From positions 498,258,453 to 498,322,452 of the forward strand of contig CM060923.1 in the NCBI GenBank assembly GCA_030737875.1: a stretch of 64,000 bases of DNA, in the 5' to 3' direction. Shown here piece after piece: positions 44,627-56,610 of this stretch. Every line of letters begins with the position of its first letter. Positions within the stretch are counted from its first letter, which is position 1. The stretch is from Allium sativum. Lineage: Eukaryota > Streptophyta > Magnoliopsida > Asparagales > Amaryllidaceae. The translations under genes and the position numbers were made by a program. The notes beneath the pieces were generated by a model, which made no database searches, was not told the DNA's origin, and saw only the letters and a list, made by a program, of their open reading frames with translations.

Positions 44627-46373
44627 CCGACCTCGAAACGAGGCCCACATCCTGTCGTCCATAGCGTTTTACACCCATTCCGAACACAATGGGATATGTA
44701 TCGTAGGTTGATTCGATCATTTGAATCAGTTTCCGTTTAATTTACATTTAAATCACTATATTGAATTTTAAACGTACATTTCAAATTACCGGGGTCACAT
44801 TCTAACTCTAAAAATTCCCGAAAAATATTTTCTAGCTTCGTATTTACGATACGGTCCTAACAAAACAAGTTTCGTCGAATTCTGAGACCGTTGGAAAAAT
44901 GGCCAATTTTCAGTCGATTAAAATCAACTGAAATGGTCAAAACACGTTTTCCTTTGCCACGCTCACATATTGATTCGAAAGATTATGAAATTTGGAATCT
45001 AGCAATAATTTGACACCGCGGACCCAACAAAACTGGTTTCGTCGAAATCCGAGGTCATTTGCAAAATGTCCATTTTTAAGGGCCTGAATTCCATAGCGAC
45101 TATTCAGAATTTTCAACTGGACATATCTTTTGATTCCCACTATGAAATTTTGATTATTCGGATTCGTTGGAAAGATATTATCAATTAGATCTTATGATTT
45201 TTGGTTTCACTAAAATCCGGATTGTTTTGCACCCGGTACATTCAATTGAAGTTTGAAATTGAATTATCGAACTACCGCGCCATTTTCAATTCTATTTATA
45301 ATTATATATAAATATTTATATTCTAACGACGACGCGTATAATATATACGTTCGAATTCCATTCAAAATAAATTTCTCGACGATATTATTTAAAATAATTC
45401 ATTTTAAATAATCAAAATTCGCTAAAATTGCCAAAATAAAAATTTTAAACTGGCCCAGATTTTGCGGGTTGTTACAATCTCCCCCACTTAAAACTTTTCG
45501 TCCCCGAAAAGGAACAAAGTCGAAAGTGGTTTGATTTTTCAGCTCTACGTTCGATCTGGTTTCCATTCTCCAACTTTTCAGTTTCTGAGAATTTCTCAAA
45601 TTTCAAAAATTTGGCTAACTCCCTAAATTTTCGAAAAATTTCGCCATAACCTCCCCTGCACCGGGAGCATCGGGGAATTTCAAATAGCTTCCCCGGTCCT
45701 TCAGATCTCAGAAAGAAAAAGAAAAAGCCAAGCGGCTAGCCAATAGGCTCACAAAATCATCATCACCCAAACAAAACAGTAAATTATGTAGTAAACATGT
45801 ACCTATTTGTCGGGCAAACAAATTTTATTCTCTGGCTCTAGCCTCCTTGCTATGACCTGTTCAATGTAAGTACAAGTATATGCAAGCAAATGCGACCAAT
45901 TTCAATACAATTCAATATTTGGTTCAATTAGGCTAAATGGCTAAAAATTAGCAAACAAATAAACAAACAACACAAACATCAATCAATTTGTGAATTTAAC
46001 GTTTCAAATTCATAATTTTGATACATATACAAAAATCAGATTTTTGATGCCAAATCACAACAATAAATTTATCTATATTAGTTTTGGTTCTCACACCAGT
46101 CTAATGGAAATATATAGATATCACACCTTCGAAACACGAATATAAATATTGATAATGCGGCCGCATTACCAAAATTATCTCCGGGCGACTAGAGTGTGAT
46201 TCTATATCTATCCAATATATTAAAATTTCGAATACACGCGGATCAGACGTATACGCAAAATCTATATATACTGGATTGTCCACATCTATATAAATAGATA
46301 ATCAAATACGAATAATTGATTTAAATCTTCAAAACCAAAAATTTGTTTTCATTTTCAAAAATATACTCTTCAC

Positions 46374-46440
46374 ACTCGTTCTAGGATACTACTGATCCCA
46401 TCTCTAACGAGTCATTCTAATTGGATATTACTAATCCAAT
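46374..46440 (-). ncRNA. twin leader hairpins of element C (packaging/dimerisation candidate)
   Basis: Hairpin 2 (46,374-46,412, 39 nt): outer stem ACTCGTT/AACGAGT, inner stem GGAT/ATCC, loop CAGTAGT. Hairpin 1 (46,420-46,440): stem ATTGGAT/ATCCAAT, loop TAGTAAT. Compared with B and D, both stem arms have changed together while the loop pattern and overall length stayed. The role is inferred from position only. Confidence 0.7.
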
Positions 46441-46500
46441 ATCTGATGAATTCTTTCGTATGGTTTTAATGTGCCTTGTTCTCTAGCTTTGTAAACCAAA

Positions 46501-46512
46501 GCTCTGATACCA
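46501..46512 (-). promoter_or_regulatory. primer binding site of element C
   Basis: TGGTATCAGAGC on the minus strand, an exact initiator-Met tRNA complement, two bases inside the 5' LTR. Confidence 0.92.
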
Positions 46513-46514
46513 AC

Positions 46515-49500
46515 TGTGAAAACCCGTAACTTCCCCGTAAAGGAAAGTGTCGGATAGTTCGAGAACAAACCACAACAGAACGCATATAAAAGAACATTTC
46601 ATTGTATATTACAACAATGCATCAGATTACAAGAATATACAGAGTATAAATGAATATTACACAGAAATATCAGAGATTTAAATTACATTTAAATACATCG
46701 CAGCGGAAAATAATACAATACACAACTAGAAGAGATATACGGATACAAAGCTTTCCGGATATCGTTCCAGCTGTAAACCAGGATCCTGTGAATATAAATC
46801 TGCAAAACCAAAACTACTAGCTGCCCGTGTCAAAAATAGGGGCACCCAGAGTTTAGGTTAAAACAATAAACTCCAGGTCAGTCATGGGACTGGTGTGAGA
46901 ACTAAAACAGTTATTAATCTTTATTTTTAAAGTTAGGAAAATCAAGGGACCACGCCATATAACACGGAACGGGTTTCCTCCCAAGAATACCAGTGCATAA
47001 AACAAACAGCGTAATGCTAAATAAAGAAAAATGAAGCTGTTATAAGACCCAGGTCCTATCACACAATGCAACGCAAGCCGGGGGATAGGGTTTTCCCTTA
47101 TAACAGCCAAAGAATGCTTGATACGTTTAAAACAAATCATTTGATACTATTATAAGTGCATAGTGTACAAAACAACTTCAAATCATAAGTATCAATCATA
47201 GGCGGCATGGGTACCATATGTCATGTCGCCATATATAGGTTTACAAATAAAACCGCAAATGTCACGTATTTGGAAATTGGATTTCCATCTATGAACCGAG
47301 GCAAAAGATAGTCCTCAACCGATTCGAGACTGCCTAGCCCGAGTCTCAGGATCAGAGCTCGAGTGACCCTTGGATCCTCAGGGTCGGTCCACACGGAGTG
47401 GATTAAAATGCCTGAACATGCGTTTCTCCGCCCTATGGGGCGTAAACGAGCCAACTAAATGACTCCATCGGTTCGAGAACGACCGATCAATCCGAGGCGC
47501 CTCGCAACAACAACAACCACATAAGTCAAACTCGTCAGGGCGTGTAAAACCACTGACGCCACTTCTAGCTAGGAAGAAACGCATGCCCTCCCTGACGTCC
47601 CCTCCCGTTTTTGGTTCATACCGGGTGTGAAACACGCGAAGAAAACGTTACACAAAGCTACGCCACAAAGGCCTTGCTTTGATCATCACCACAAGACTTT
47701 TCTTTTCAACAGAAGCCTCGATCAATTGCCACTTAGGCATGCCACACAGGCAATTCACTCCATGCGTTTGATATCCATCGATATATAACCCCTGAGCTCG
47801 TACGTCTCAGAGAAGGGCGTTAAGCAAGAGAATAAATTCTCCGCCGCCAAACAGATATATATTTAATAGAAATCAAACACACAGACTAAAATCCAATGTC
47901 AGACACACAGTCCATTTACAAGTCCGTTCTGGATCTGAACGAAACCGGAGGCACCTAGTACCCCGCATATCCATCGATCTCCAAGTACGTATGGACGATC
48001 ACTAACTGTTTCCATCTTCTTGGGTGTACAGCCCAATCAAGATCATCAGTTATCACCCAAACGACGTGAAGAACTCCGGTCTTCGACCATCGTCTTCATC
48101 TTCGACTTATCGTCGTATCAGTTATTCAGAATGGGATAAACCCGGTCTTTCCGAATAACTCGCGTATATTCTAAATAAGTGTTACACAAACACAACATAC
48201 GCCTCATTCCAATTCATTAGTCACTAACCGTAAATTAATCAAGAGAATAATTTCCCAAATATTAACCCCGAAGGCCGAAACCAACATCAGATCAATATCC
48301 AGAAAACCATTCTGCTTGGCTAACCGACAGTTAGTTTCTAAATTTCACATTCATAGGGAAAGATTCCCATTAATTTTATCAAAGATAAATTCCGTGAATT
48401 TATTCTTTAATCCATTTTTGAATATCAATTCAAACTAGTCGGGATTAGCGAACCTTACCGAAGTAATCATTTGTTTTAATTTCCCAATCCCAACCTATTC
48501 ATCCCATGAAGTAAAACTGGTAATACTTCATATCTAACACCACAGTGTTATCGGTAAATTCAATTACCATTTCACGTTCAAATCTAATTAAAGATTTAAC
48601 TATCGCCTGGAGCAAAACTGGTGATACTCCATTTTCGATCTTTCAATCTAATTAAAGATTCATTAAAACTCTACTTAGTTTTAATCTTTGACTGGGTTAA
48701 AGAATCAGTGTCATTTAAAAACACGGTTCACGATAAACCCAAAATCACATTCCATTAATTATCGGGTTAAAGAACGAGTGTTGTTTAAAACACTGTTCAC
48801 GATAAACCCAAAAATCAATATCCATTAATTATCGGGTTAAAGAACGAGTGTTATTTAAAACACTGTTCACGATAAACCCAAAAATCAATATCAATTCAAT
48901 TCCAATTAAATATCATTTAATTGGTACACTTCATTAAATCTAAATAAAAAGATTTAATCTTTTCTCAACTGGGTTCAAGAACAGTGTTAGTGAAGACACC
49001 ATTCACGACAAACCCAAATCACATTTGATATTAAATGCAAGGCTCTGAATAGAAAATATCCCGGCTTATATTCAATATCAAATTCTACGATTAACAAATG
49101 TCGTATTGGAAATAACGATATAAAAATATATATCTTTCAAATTTCCATAACAACATCTGCATAATCCCGAATTCCAACATCGAAATATTCCGAAGACAAT
49201 TTCGATTCAAATCCACTCCAATGCAATCATTGGATATTCTGGTTATTTTTAAAACCCTTTCTAATTCAGTTTATTTATTTAAAAATAAATAGAATTATAA
49301 TTCTAGTTCAAAACTAGTTCAATTCGATAAAAATCTATTTTTATCTTTTCAAATATGGAGTTTTTCATCCCAATTCTTCCCAAATCATTTCTTATGATTT
49401 TACACAAATTATTACTATTTTTAATAATTTTATCAAGGCCCGTACAGTCGATTTCCAACAATGGCCATCGAACTGCACTTACAGCGACCTTTTTCGAATT

Positions 49501-52500
49501 TGATTTGGACGTATCTCCAAATCCAACCGTTAGATTTCAAATTTCTAATATTCGTTAGAAAGCTCTTTTCGATACGAACCCAACGGTTCCTGTTTTAGGA
49601 GAATCCGACGGTCGGATCTCCCGTAATGTCCGTTTGAAATAAATGGTCGAAATTCACGAACTGCCGCGGCGCGGCGCGTTCTATTCAGGCCATTATATTA
49701 TATATATAATATATATAATATATATTTCGTCGATTTCTATTCAAAACGAATTATATAAATAGTTTTAAAATCGTTTCAAAACCTATTTCAACTTCCATTT
49801 CAATTCAAAGCAAAATTGAATTCTTCTTTATAAATTCGTTTCAAAATTCATTTCTATTCAATTCAAATTTCAATTCAATTTGAATTCATTTCAATTCGCT
49901 TTCAATTCAATTTGAATTCGTTTTCAATTCAATTCATTTCGAAATCGTTTTCAATTCAATTCATTTCGAAATCGTTTTCAATTCAATTCATTTCGAAATT
50001 GTTTTCAATTCAATTCATTTCGAAATCGTTTTCAATTCAATTCATTTCGAAATCGTTTTCAATTCAATTCATTTCGAAATCGTTTTCAATTCATTTCATT
50101 TCGAAATCGTTTTCAATTCAATTCTTTTCGAAATCGTTTTCAATTCAATTCTTTTCGAAATCGTTTTCAATTCAATTCTTTTCGAAATCGTTTTCAATTC
50201 AATTCTTTTCGAAATCGTTTTCAATTCAATTCATTTCGAAATCGTTTTCAATTCAATTCTTTTCGAAATCGTTTTCAATTCAATTCATTTCGAAATCGTT
50301 TTCAATTCAATTCATTTCGAAATCGTTTTCAATTCAATTCTTTTCGAAATCGTTTTCAATTCAATTCTTTTCGAAATCGTTTTCAATTCAATTCTTTTCG
50401 AAATCGTTTTCAATTCAATTCTTTTCGAAATCGTTTTCAATTCAATTCTTTTCGAAATCGTTTTCAATTCAGTTCATTTCGAAATCGTTTTCAATTCAGT
50501 TCTTTTCGAAATCGTTTTCAATTCAATTCTTTTCGAAATCGTTTTCAATTCAATTCTTTTCGAAATCGTTTTCAATTCAATTCATTTCGAAATCGTTTTC
50601 AATTCAATTCTTTTCGAAATCGTTTTCAATTCAATTCTTTTCGAAATCGTTTTCAATTCAATTCTTTTCGAAATCGTTTTCAATTCAATTCATTTCGAAA
50701 TCGTTTTCAATTCAATTCATTTCGAAATCGTCGATTTCGAAATCACTTTTCAATATTCATTTTTAAAATGAATAAAATCGATACAAATACCGTTCACGTC
50801 AAAATGGCGTCAATCTAATCAACACGGCTTCATAAATTTCTATTTTCAAAATAGTTGTTATTATCAAAATATTTCGTTCAACACATGACCAATCTCAATG
50901 AATGAGTACTGTCAACACATGAACTTTTATTTTATATCGATAAAGATGTAAATTTTATTACTAAAATATTTCGTTCAACACATGACCAATCTCAATGAAT
51001 GAGTACTGTCAACACATGAACTTTTATTTTATAATATTCTTTATTTTTCAAATTGTAATGAGGCCCAATCAATTACCATATAAAGTTAATTATATGGATT
51101 TTCATACAACACATGTATATCATAGCATTAAAAAATAATCAACCATCAACCAAAGTGCACTACACTGTATAAGCATCAAATATAGATATCTAACGCTTAT
51201 AACAGCCTGTCAATCAATCGATCGACATATTTAATCAATCAGGATGAGTGAACTTCAAATTTCATCCCAACACCCGTGTGGGGTTTCAAACAATCAAACA
51301 CAGATTTTATTTGTGCAGTTGGGCGATGTGTAAAATTTATCGACCCAATCAATGTCATTCAAATAAGTGTACATAAACAAACCGTCTGGTTTCTAAATGA
51401 ATATTTATTTATTCACATTCACGTTAAAAATTATATTTTTAACGATAAAACATTTTATTCCAACATATGGATTTCTATTCAATTCATTTATTCAATAAAA
51501 ATGATATTTTTATTTTTCTAACATATTTTAGAAAATTTCGGCGGCATAACGGCACGATACTAGAAACGGGACAAGGCCTAGCCTTATCCCCGGTCTAGTG
51601 AAGGCCCACGCCATTCACATATCAATTTTAATCAAATTCCAATTCAACCAATCAATCAAATCCAAATCAAATAATCTAACCAACTACACAACCAAACAAA
51701 CAAGTCCATGGTATGTGGACGGGTGTCGGGTGCTTCTAATAAGCACCGTCTGCATCCTAGTATATATATATATATATATAACTAGAAATAAAATTGAAAG
51801 GTGAGAAATTCTCACTTATAGCTATCCTAGCTCCACGGCACTTCTAATGCAGGAAATCTTCGCCAACTCGCCTTTTGTCGCTTTCGTTGTCCGCTTTCAC
51901 TACATATGTAAAAATCACATTTTTATCTTGCTATTCTATATATAAAAATCGAATTTTTATTTCACTTCTCAATATATAAAAATCGAATTTTTATTTCAAA
52001 GTTCAATATATAAAAATCGAATTTTTAGTTCGCTATTCAATATATAAAAATCGAATTTTTATTTCACTTCTCAATATATAAAAATCGAATTTTTAGTTCA
52101 AAGTTCAATATATAAAAATCGAATTTTTACTTCAAAGTTCAATATATAAAAATCGAATTTTTACTTCGAAGTTCAACATATAAAAATCATATTTTTAATT
52201 CGAAGTTCAACATATAAAAATCATATTTTTATTCGAAGTTCAACATATAAAAATCACATTTTTACTTTCACGCTATATGGATAAAAATGCTATTTTTACA
52301 CCGCTACTATATAGATAAAAAAAATTCTATTTAAAAATTTCTGTTTTTCAAAATTCTTTTAAAATTTTCTGTTTTACTTTCTTTTATAAAATTTCTGTTT
52401 TTAAAAATTCCTGTTTTTAAAATTTCTGTTTTTAAAAATTTCTGTTTTTAAAATCAGTTTCTAAATCCTAAAACAAAAAATCAGTTTTATCAATTAAAAG

Positions 52501-53842
52501 AAATCAGTTTTATAAATCTATTAAAAAGAAAAAATACAGTAATTAGTTTTTTAGATCGTTTTATAAATCAGAAATTATAAAACGAAAATAAAAAATAAAT
52601 ATAAAAATAAAATTACCTAAATCACTCACCGATAGCTGGCGTAGGGGAGGAGGCGTCGTCGGCGGTGGCTCTGAGGCGACGTTCGGAGGTTCGCGGCAGG
52701 GTGCGGCGGGGTGCGTCGGTGGTTGGGTTGCTTCTGCTCGATGGCTCGTGCGGTGCCTGGAGGGAGGAGGGAAGACGAGGCGGGCGATCTGGCGGTGGGC
52801 TTCGTCGGCGGCTCGAGCGTCAGGGGGCGGCGCGATTTAGTTTCTAGGTTTTCTCTTTTTTTTTTTTTGCTTGTGGTAAATGAATGAGGGATCGGGGGGG
52901 CCAATGCAGAAAGAAAAGGGGAGGGAGTAGGTTTTTTTTTATTTATTTATTATTTAATTATTTAAATTATGCACAAGGGTTGACTTTTATATCCGACCTC
53001 GAAACGAGGCCCACATCCTGTCGTCCATAGCGTTTTACACCCATTCCGAACACAATGGGATATGTATCGTAGGTTGATTCGATCATTTGAATCAGTTTCC
53101 GTTTAATTTACATTTAAATCACTATATTGAATTTTAAACGTACATTTCAAATTACCGGGGTCACATTCTAACTCTAAAAATTCCCGAAAAATATTTTCTA
53201 GCTTCGTATTTACGATACGGTCCTAACAAAACTAGTTTCGTCGAATTCTGAGACCGTTGGAAAAATGGCCAATTTTCAGTCGATTAAAATCAACTGAAAT
53301 GGTCAAAACACGTTTTCCTTTGCCACGCTCACATATTGATTCGAAAGATTATGAAATTTGGAATCTAGCAATAATTTGACACTGCGGACCCAACAAAACT
53401 GGTTTCGTCGAAATCCGAGGTCATTTGCAAAATGTCCATTTTTAAGGGCCTGAATTCCATAGCGACTATTCAGAATTTTCAACTGGACATATCTTTTGAT
53501 TCCCACTATGAAATTTTGATTATTCGGATTCGTTGGAAAGATATTATCAATTAGATCTTATGATTTTTGGTTTCACTAAAATCCGGATTGTTTTGCACCC
53601 GGTACATTCAATTGAAGTTTGAAATCGAATTATCGAACTACCGCGCCATTTTCAATTCTATTTATAATTATATATAAATGTTTATATTCTAACGACGACG
53701 CGTATAATATATACGTTCGAATTCCATTCAAAATAAATTTCTCGACGATATTATTTAAAATAATTCATTTTAAATAATCAAAATTCGCTAAAATTGCCAA
53801 AATAAAAATTTTAAACTGGCCCAGATTTTGCGGGTTGTTACA
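46515..53842 (-). repeat. 5' LTR of element C
   Basis: 7,328 bp, near-identical to the 3' LTR outside the tandem arrays. Core hairpin 46,879-46,892; palindrome 51,801-51,815; TATA 52,984-52,992; donor GTGAGT 52,629-52,624. It ends GGGTTGTTACA followed by CGTAT. Confidence 0.92.
49918..50727. repeat. 27-bp minisatellite, 30 copies (5' LTR of C)
   Basis: Same unit as 41,728-42,456 but three copies longer (81 bp) and with a different order of the two variants. It keeps a 284-codon frame open by arithmetic only. Confidence 0.95.
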
Positions 53843-53847
53843 CGTAT

Positions 53848-54093
53848 TACCTCCAAAATGTGACGGTCAAAAACCTTGAAGAGCAAGTGTCCTATTTGAT
53901 AAAGCAACTGAAAGAAAAAGATGAAATCATTTGTGATTTACAACGTAAATCAGCGACAAAATCTTTCGAGAGCTCTGATGCGGAGGTAGGTAGATTATAC
54001 CTACATATCGTTAAATTGGAGGATGGGCCGAGGAAAGCTAAAGAGGACCGTGCTTCTCTGGAATTTGCTTTGCAAAACTCTGATTCGGAATGA
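53848..54093 (+). pseudogene. coiled-coil reading frame, part 4 (C-terminal exon)
   Basis: Resumes the frame of 38,215-38,324 directly after the CGTAT duplication. It is a charged, helix-forming segment (VTVKNLEEQVSYLIKQLKEK, DLQRKSATKSFESSD, EDGPRKAKEDRASLEFALQ) ending at TGA 54,091-54,093. Leucine spacing suggests a coiled coil. No enzymatic motif is visible. It may be the far end of the same gene as 24,440-37,761 or a second copy of it. Confidence 0.5.
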
Positions 54094-54760
54094 AAGATTT
54101 TCATTGTACGTTTGGGGTGCGAAAATTTTTCTTTTCTTTAAATGGTGACTACGTCCGTGTAATGGTTTATGTAGTGACTTCCGGCAGGGCTGGCGGTGTG
54201 TTGTGTGATCTACATGATGTACTACTTTTGTCAGAGACCATATTATTGCGTCCCAGGGTGTTGTAATGGGCGAAGACTTGCTTGTGCTAAGTGCTAGTGA
54301 AAATTTTCTTTTATGAAACAATTATCCTTGGAAAATTACTAACGAAAGATTTCTTAAAATCAAAGGGATAGTCAGTCATAGGACGCCATTAGAAATGTTT
54401 GTAATCTTTTCCTTGGTTCTTCCTCGAACCGGTGTTATGACATGATGTCGTTTTCAGAATTATGTAATGGACTTATATGTTTAGAAGAAAATGAACTAAT
54501 GAACGTATAGGTTAAAGACACTTCCCTGAGAGGATCCTAAGTTCATCCTTGGTTGCAAACCTTGAGTACTTGCTCGAATTTCCTAGAGAGAGGCGAGCAA
54601 TTCTTTCTTGTTTGGATCAGGAATTGGGTTCTCCTCAAGTTTGGAGTAACCATGACGACATCGGAACCCCACATCTGGATGCGATTTTCTTCGGGATCGG
54701 ACCGGGTTTAGGTACCAGTATGTAAGACCACGAGTTTGCTTTTAGGACTTTGTTGAGGGA
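54094..54760. other. 3'-UTR-like non-coding stretch
   Basis: T- and G-rich sequence following the plus-strand stop codon, with no recognisable gene, repeat or RNA. Probably untranslated region of the plus-strand frame and interior of element E. Confidence 0.4.
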
Positions 54761-54769
54761 CCAATTCAA

Positions 54770-55020
54770 CCCAGATTCGGGTATTGGTACAAAGAGGAAT
54801 GGAACCCCTTCCGGTATTTTGTGAAGAGACGAATTGACCCAGATTCGGGTATTGATATAGAAGACCGAAACTACCTCCCGGTATTTGTGAAGTGCTGAAT
54901 GGACCCAGATACGGGTATTGATATAGAAAACTGGAACTCCCTCCCGGTATTTGTAAAGCGCTGAATGGACCCAGATTCGGGTATTGGTAAAGAAGACCGG
55001 AACTCCCTCTGGTATTTGTT
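54770..55020. repeat. 66-68-bp tandem repeats (element E interior)
   Basis: Four copies start cccagat(t/a)cgggtattg(g/a) at 54,770, 54,838, 54,904 and 54,970 (periods 68, 66, 66), each with an aactccctcccggtatttgt segment. On the minus strand this gives an imperfect Tyr-Gln-Tyr-Pro repeat open frame. Internal tandem arrays of this kind are common in plant Tat-type retrotransposons. Confidence 0.85.
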
Positions 55021-55039
55021 GTTTCAGTATTCCTTTTGG

Positions 55040-55700
55040 ATTCGATTAGTGAAGCAGAGGTTGTACGTGCTTCTTGAGCCTCTCTTTGGGCTTCTGGTGT
55101 TAAAGCAGAGGATGTACGTGCTTTGTCGGCCACTCTCTGGGCCAGTGCGTCTGCAGCGCTTGGCTAGCTTATCCACAAGCATGGCCCAAGGACTTACCCG
55201 ACCTCCCTCCACGAGGTGCCTTACCCTGACCATTGTAGGCAATGATAAAGTATTAGACACTTAGATGGGGCCATCATAGAACAGAACTAAAGATTTACTC
55301 TTTTGATGCTCTATATGGGCCATCGTAGGTACTGATAGAGGTTTATACGCCCCCCTCCAAGGGGTGCCCTAACCTTACCATCGTAGGCGATTATAGGGGT
55401 TTGCGCTCCCTTCTGCGGGTAACGCAGAACATAAGAAGAGGTAGGACGTGCTCTTTTGCGAGCAGAGGTAGGACGCGGTTAAATCTAGCAAAGGCAGGGC
55501 TTACTCTTCTACGAGCAGAGGCAGGCGTGCTAAAGTTAGATGCACCGCCACAACCATTTTGGTGTGAAACGGAGGCTTACTCTTTTTATGCACTAACCCT
55601 TCCCCCTCTGATTTGGGCAAGGAGAAAAACTAAAATGTCACCCAACTCCGGGGGATTCCTCATCCTGACCAATTTGGCGATTACGAGGGATTTAATCCGT
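55040..55700. repeat. mosaic of short degenerate repeats (element E interior)
   Basis: Includes a duplicated gaagcagagg(t/a)tgtacgtgct unit (about 55,050-55,135), three versions of a (c)cttaccctgaccat(t/c)gtagg(c)-type unit near 55,215, 55,315 and 55,375, and gagcagaggtaggacg units at 55,425-55,530. No coding potential is evident. Confidence 0.6.
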
Positions 55701-55906
55701 TTACAGTCTAACTCCCTTTCGGTTTTCTCGTGAATTCTGAGAAGAGGGTTTTCCGTAACCTTGAATCATGTTTGGTAATCTTTTTCCTAAGGATTTTTAC
55801 CTAATTCTCCTTGATCTTTACATAAATTCTCGTAACTGACCTTGGATAACAAATTTAATGATGGTTTCCTCGGGGGTTCTGCGATGATTAGTCTCATGTC
55901 CATTCA

Positions 55907-56560
55907 TCAGTGGTTATAGCAGTAAGGCCCTCCCGTTTTCCTTTCGTATTTGGGTTTCTTCTTCATGAATGCCCAATAGTTGAGTTCGTGTTTGGTTAGG
56001 AAGTAAACGTTTTCCATCGAAGTAGTGAGATAATATTCTTTGGGTACCCCCGGTGTGCGTTCTCCTCTTTGTTGCTGGGGCCTGACCCTCCTGTGGGCTA
56101 ACCTAGCTGTGGTGTTCATACTTCCATTCTTTCCTCCCGGAACGTACTGAAATTGAGGTGGCATCTTTTTAAACCATTTGTTGGCGAAGTGGTTGAAATC
56201 GTCCATTATCTCTCATTTGAGTGTCATTCCTTTAACTTGCTCATAGAGAGCATTCTTTAAGTAAGAGACAACATTAGTATCCTCTGGTGTATATCCATTA
56301 GGTGGGGGCAATAAGGTTTGTCATATGTGGGAAAAGCTATCATCCCCAGTATCGTGAGCATGTAGTTCCATTTTTCTCTTCCGCTTTATCACCCGCAAGG
56401 CTTCTGCTCTTAACTTTTGCTCCTCCATCACCTTATGGCTGGTGGTTCTTGACTTATCCGCTCGAGATCCTGAAAACCTTCGTCTGGGTCTCTTAATCGT
56501 AATTTTTGCTTCTTCAAAGCTAGTCCAATTCGGGACAGAACAACCTAGGAATATATGTGA
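55907..56560 (-). pseudogene. decayed 5' ORF of element E, unrecognised
   Basis: One minus-strand frame runs about 210 codons from 56,560 to 55,907 with only two stops, both TGA (near 56,317 and 56,212), probably decayed CGA. It starts near SVPNWTSFEEAKITIKRP, is rich in Lys/Arg (KVMEEQKLRAEALRVIKRKR), then NGYTPEDTNVVSYLKNALYE and MDDFNHFANKWFKKMPPQF. It lies just inside the primer site, where a gag or extra 5' ORF is expected, but I see no zinc knuckle or known gag motif. No clear ATG start remains. Confidence 0.5.
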
Positions 56561-56589
56561 TGGGGTTAATCAAAGGATCGGAGGTTCAG

Positions 56590-56607
56590 GCCCTCCTTCT
56601 AGCGCCA
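56590..56607 (-). promoter_or_regulatory. putative primer binding site of element E
   Basis: On the minus strand TGGCGCTAGAAGGAGGGC, three bases inside the LTR edge. The TGGCGC start is the usual tRNA 3'-end complement used by plant Tat/Athila-type elements and unlike the initiator-Met sites of A-D. The tRNA was not identified. Confidence 0.65.
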
Positions 56608-56610
56608 AAA

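Larger units (their letters stand above)
38325..45476 (-). repeat. 3' LTR of element C
   Basis: 7,152 bp. Contents: CATCGCAGCGGAA block (38,516-38,528), core hairpin CAGTC/GACTG (38,689-38,702), hairpin-bearing 73-bp repeats (about 40,500-40,830), and the 27-bp array (41,728-42,456). Then a 97-bp duplication (42,595-42,764), GTGAGAAATTCTCAC palindrome (43,528-43,542), 34-bp array (about 43,660-43,925), GC-rich first-exon-like block (44,259-44,590) and TATA (44,618-44,626). No protein gene is supported. Confidence 0.92.
45477..46514 (-). other. 1,038-bp non-coding interior of element C
   Basis: Polypurine tract (45,477-45,490, sense AAGTGGGGGAGAT), stem TTTTCG/CGAAAA (45,495-45,510) and an aattttcgaaaaatttcgcca block (about 45,625-45,662) shared with B. 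Then AT-rich filler, the 39-nt leader hairpin (46,374-46,412), a second hairpin ATTGGAT/ATCCAAT (46,420-46,440) and the primer site (46,501-46,512). No gene was found. Confidence 0.85.
38325..53842 (-). mobile_element. Element C: non-coding retrotransposon with 7.2-7.3-kb LTRs and a 1,038-bp interior
   Basis: Direct repeats of 7,152 bp (38,325-45,476) and 7,328 bp (46,515-53,842) start TGTGAAAACCC and end GGGTTGTTACA, with perfect CGTAT duplications. The interior (45,477-46,514) has only a polypurine tract, hairpins and a primer site in minus orientation. About 93% of the element is LTR. No gag-pol remnant is present. The ~176-bp length difference comes from tandem arrays that have changed copy number since insertion (27-bp array +81 bp, 34-bp array about +80 bp). 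Non-autonomous. Confidence 0.93.
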
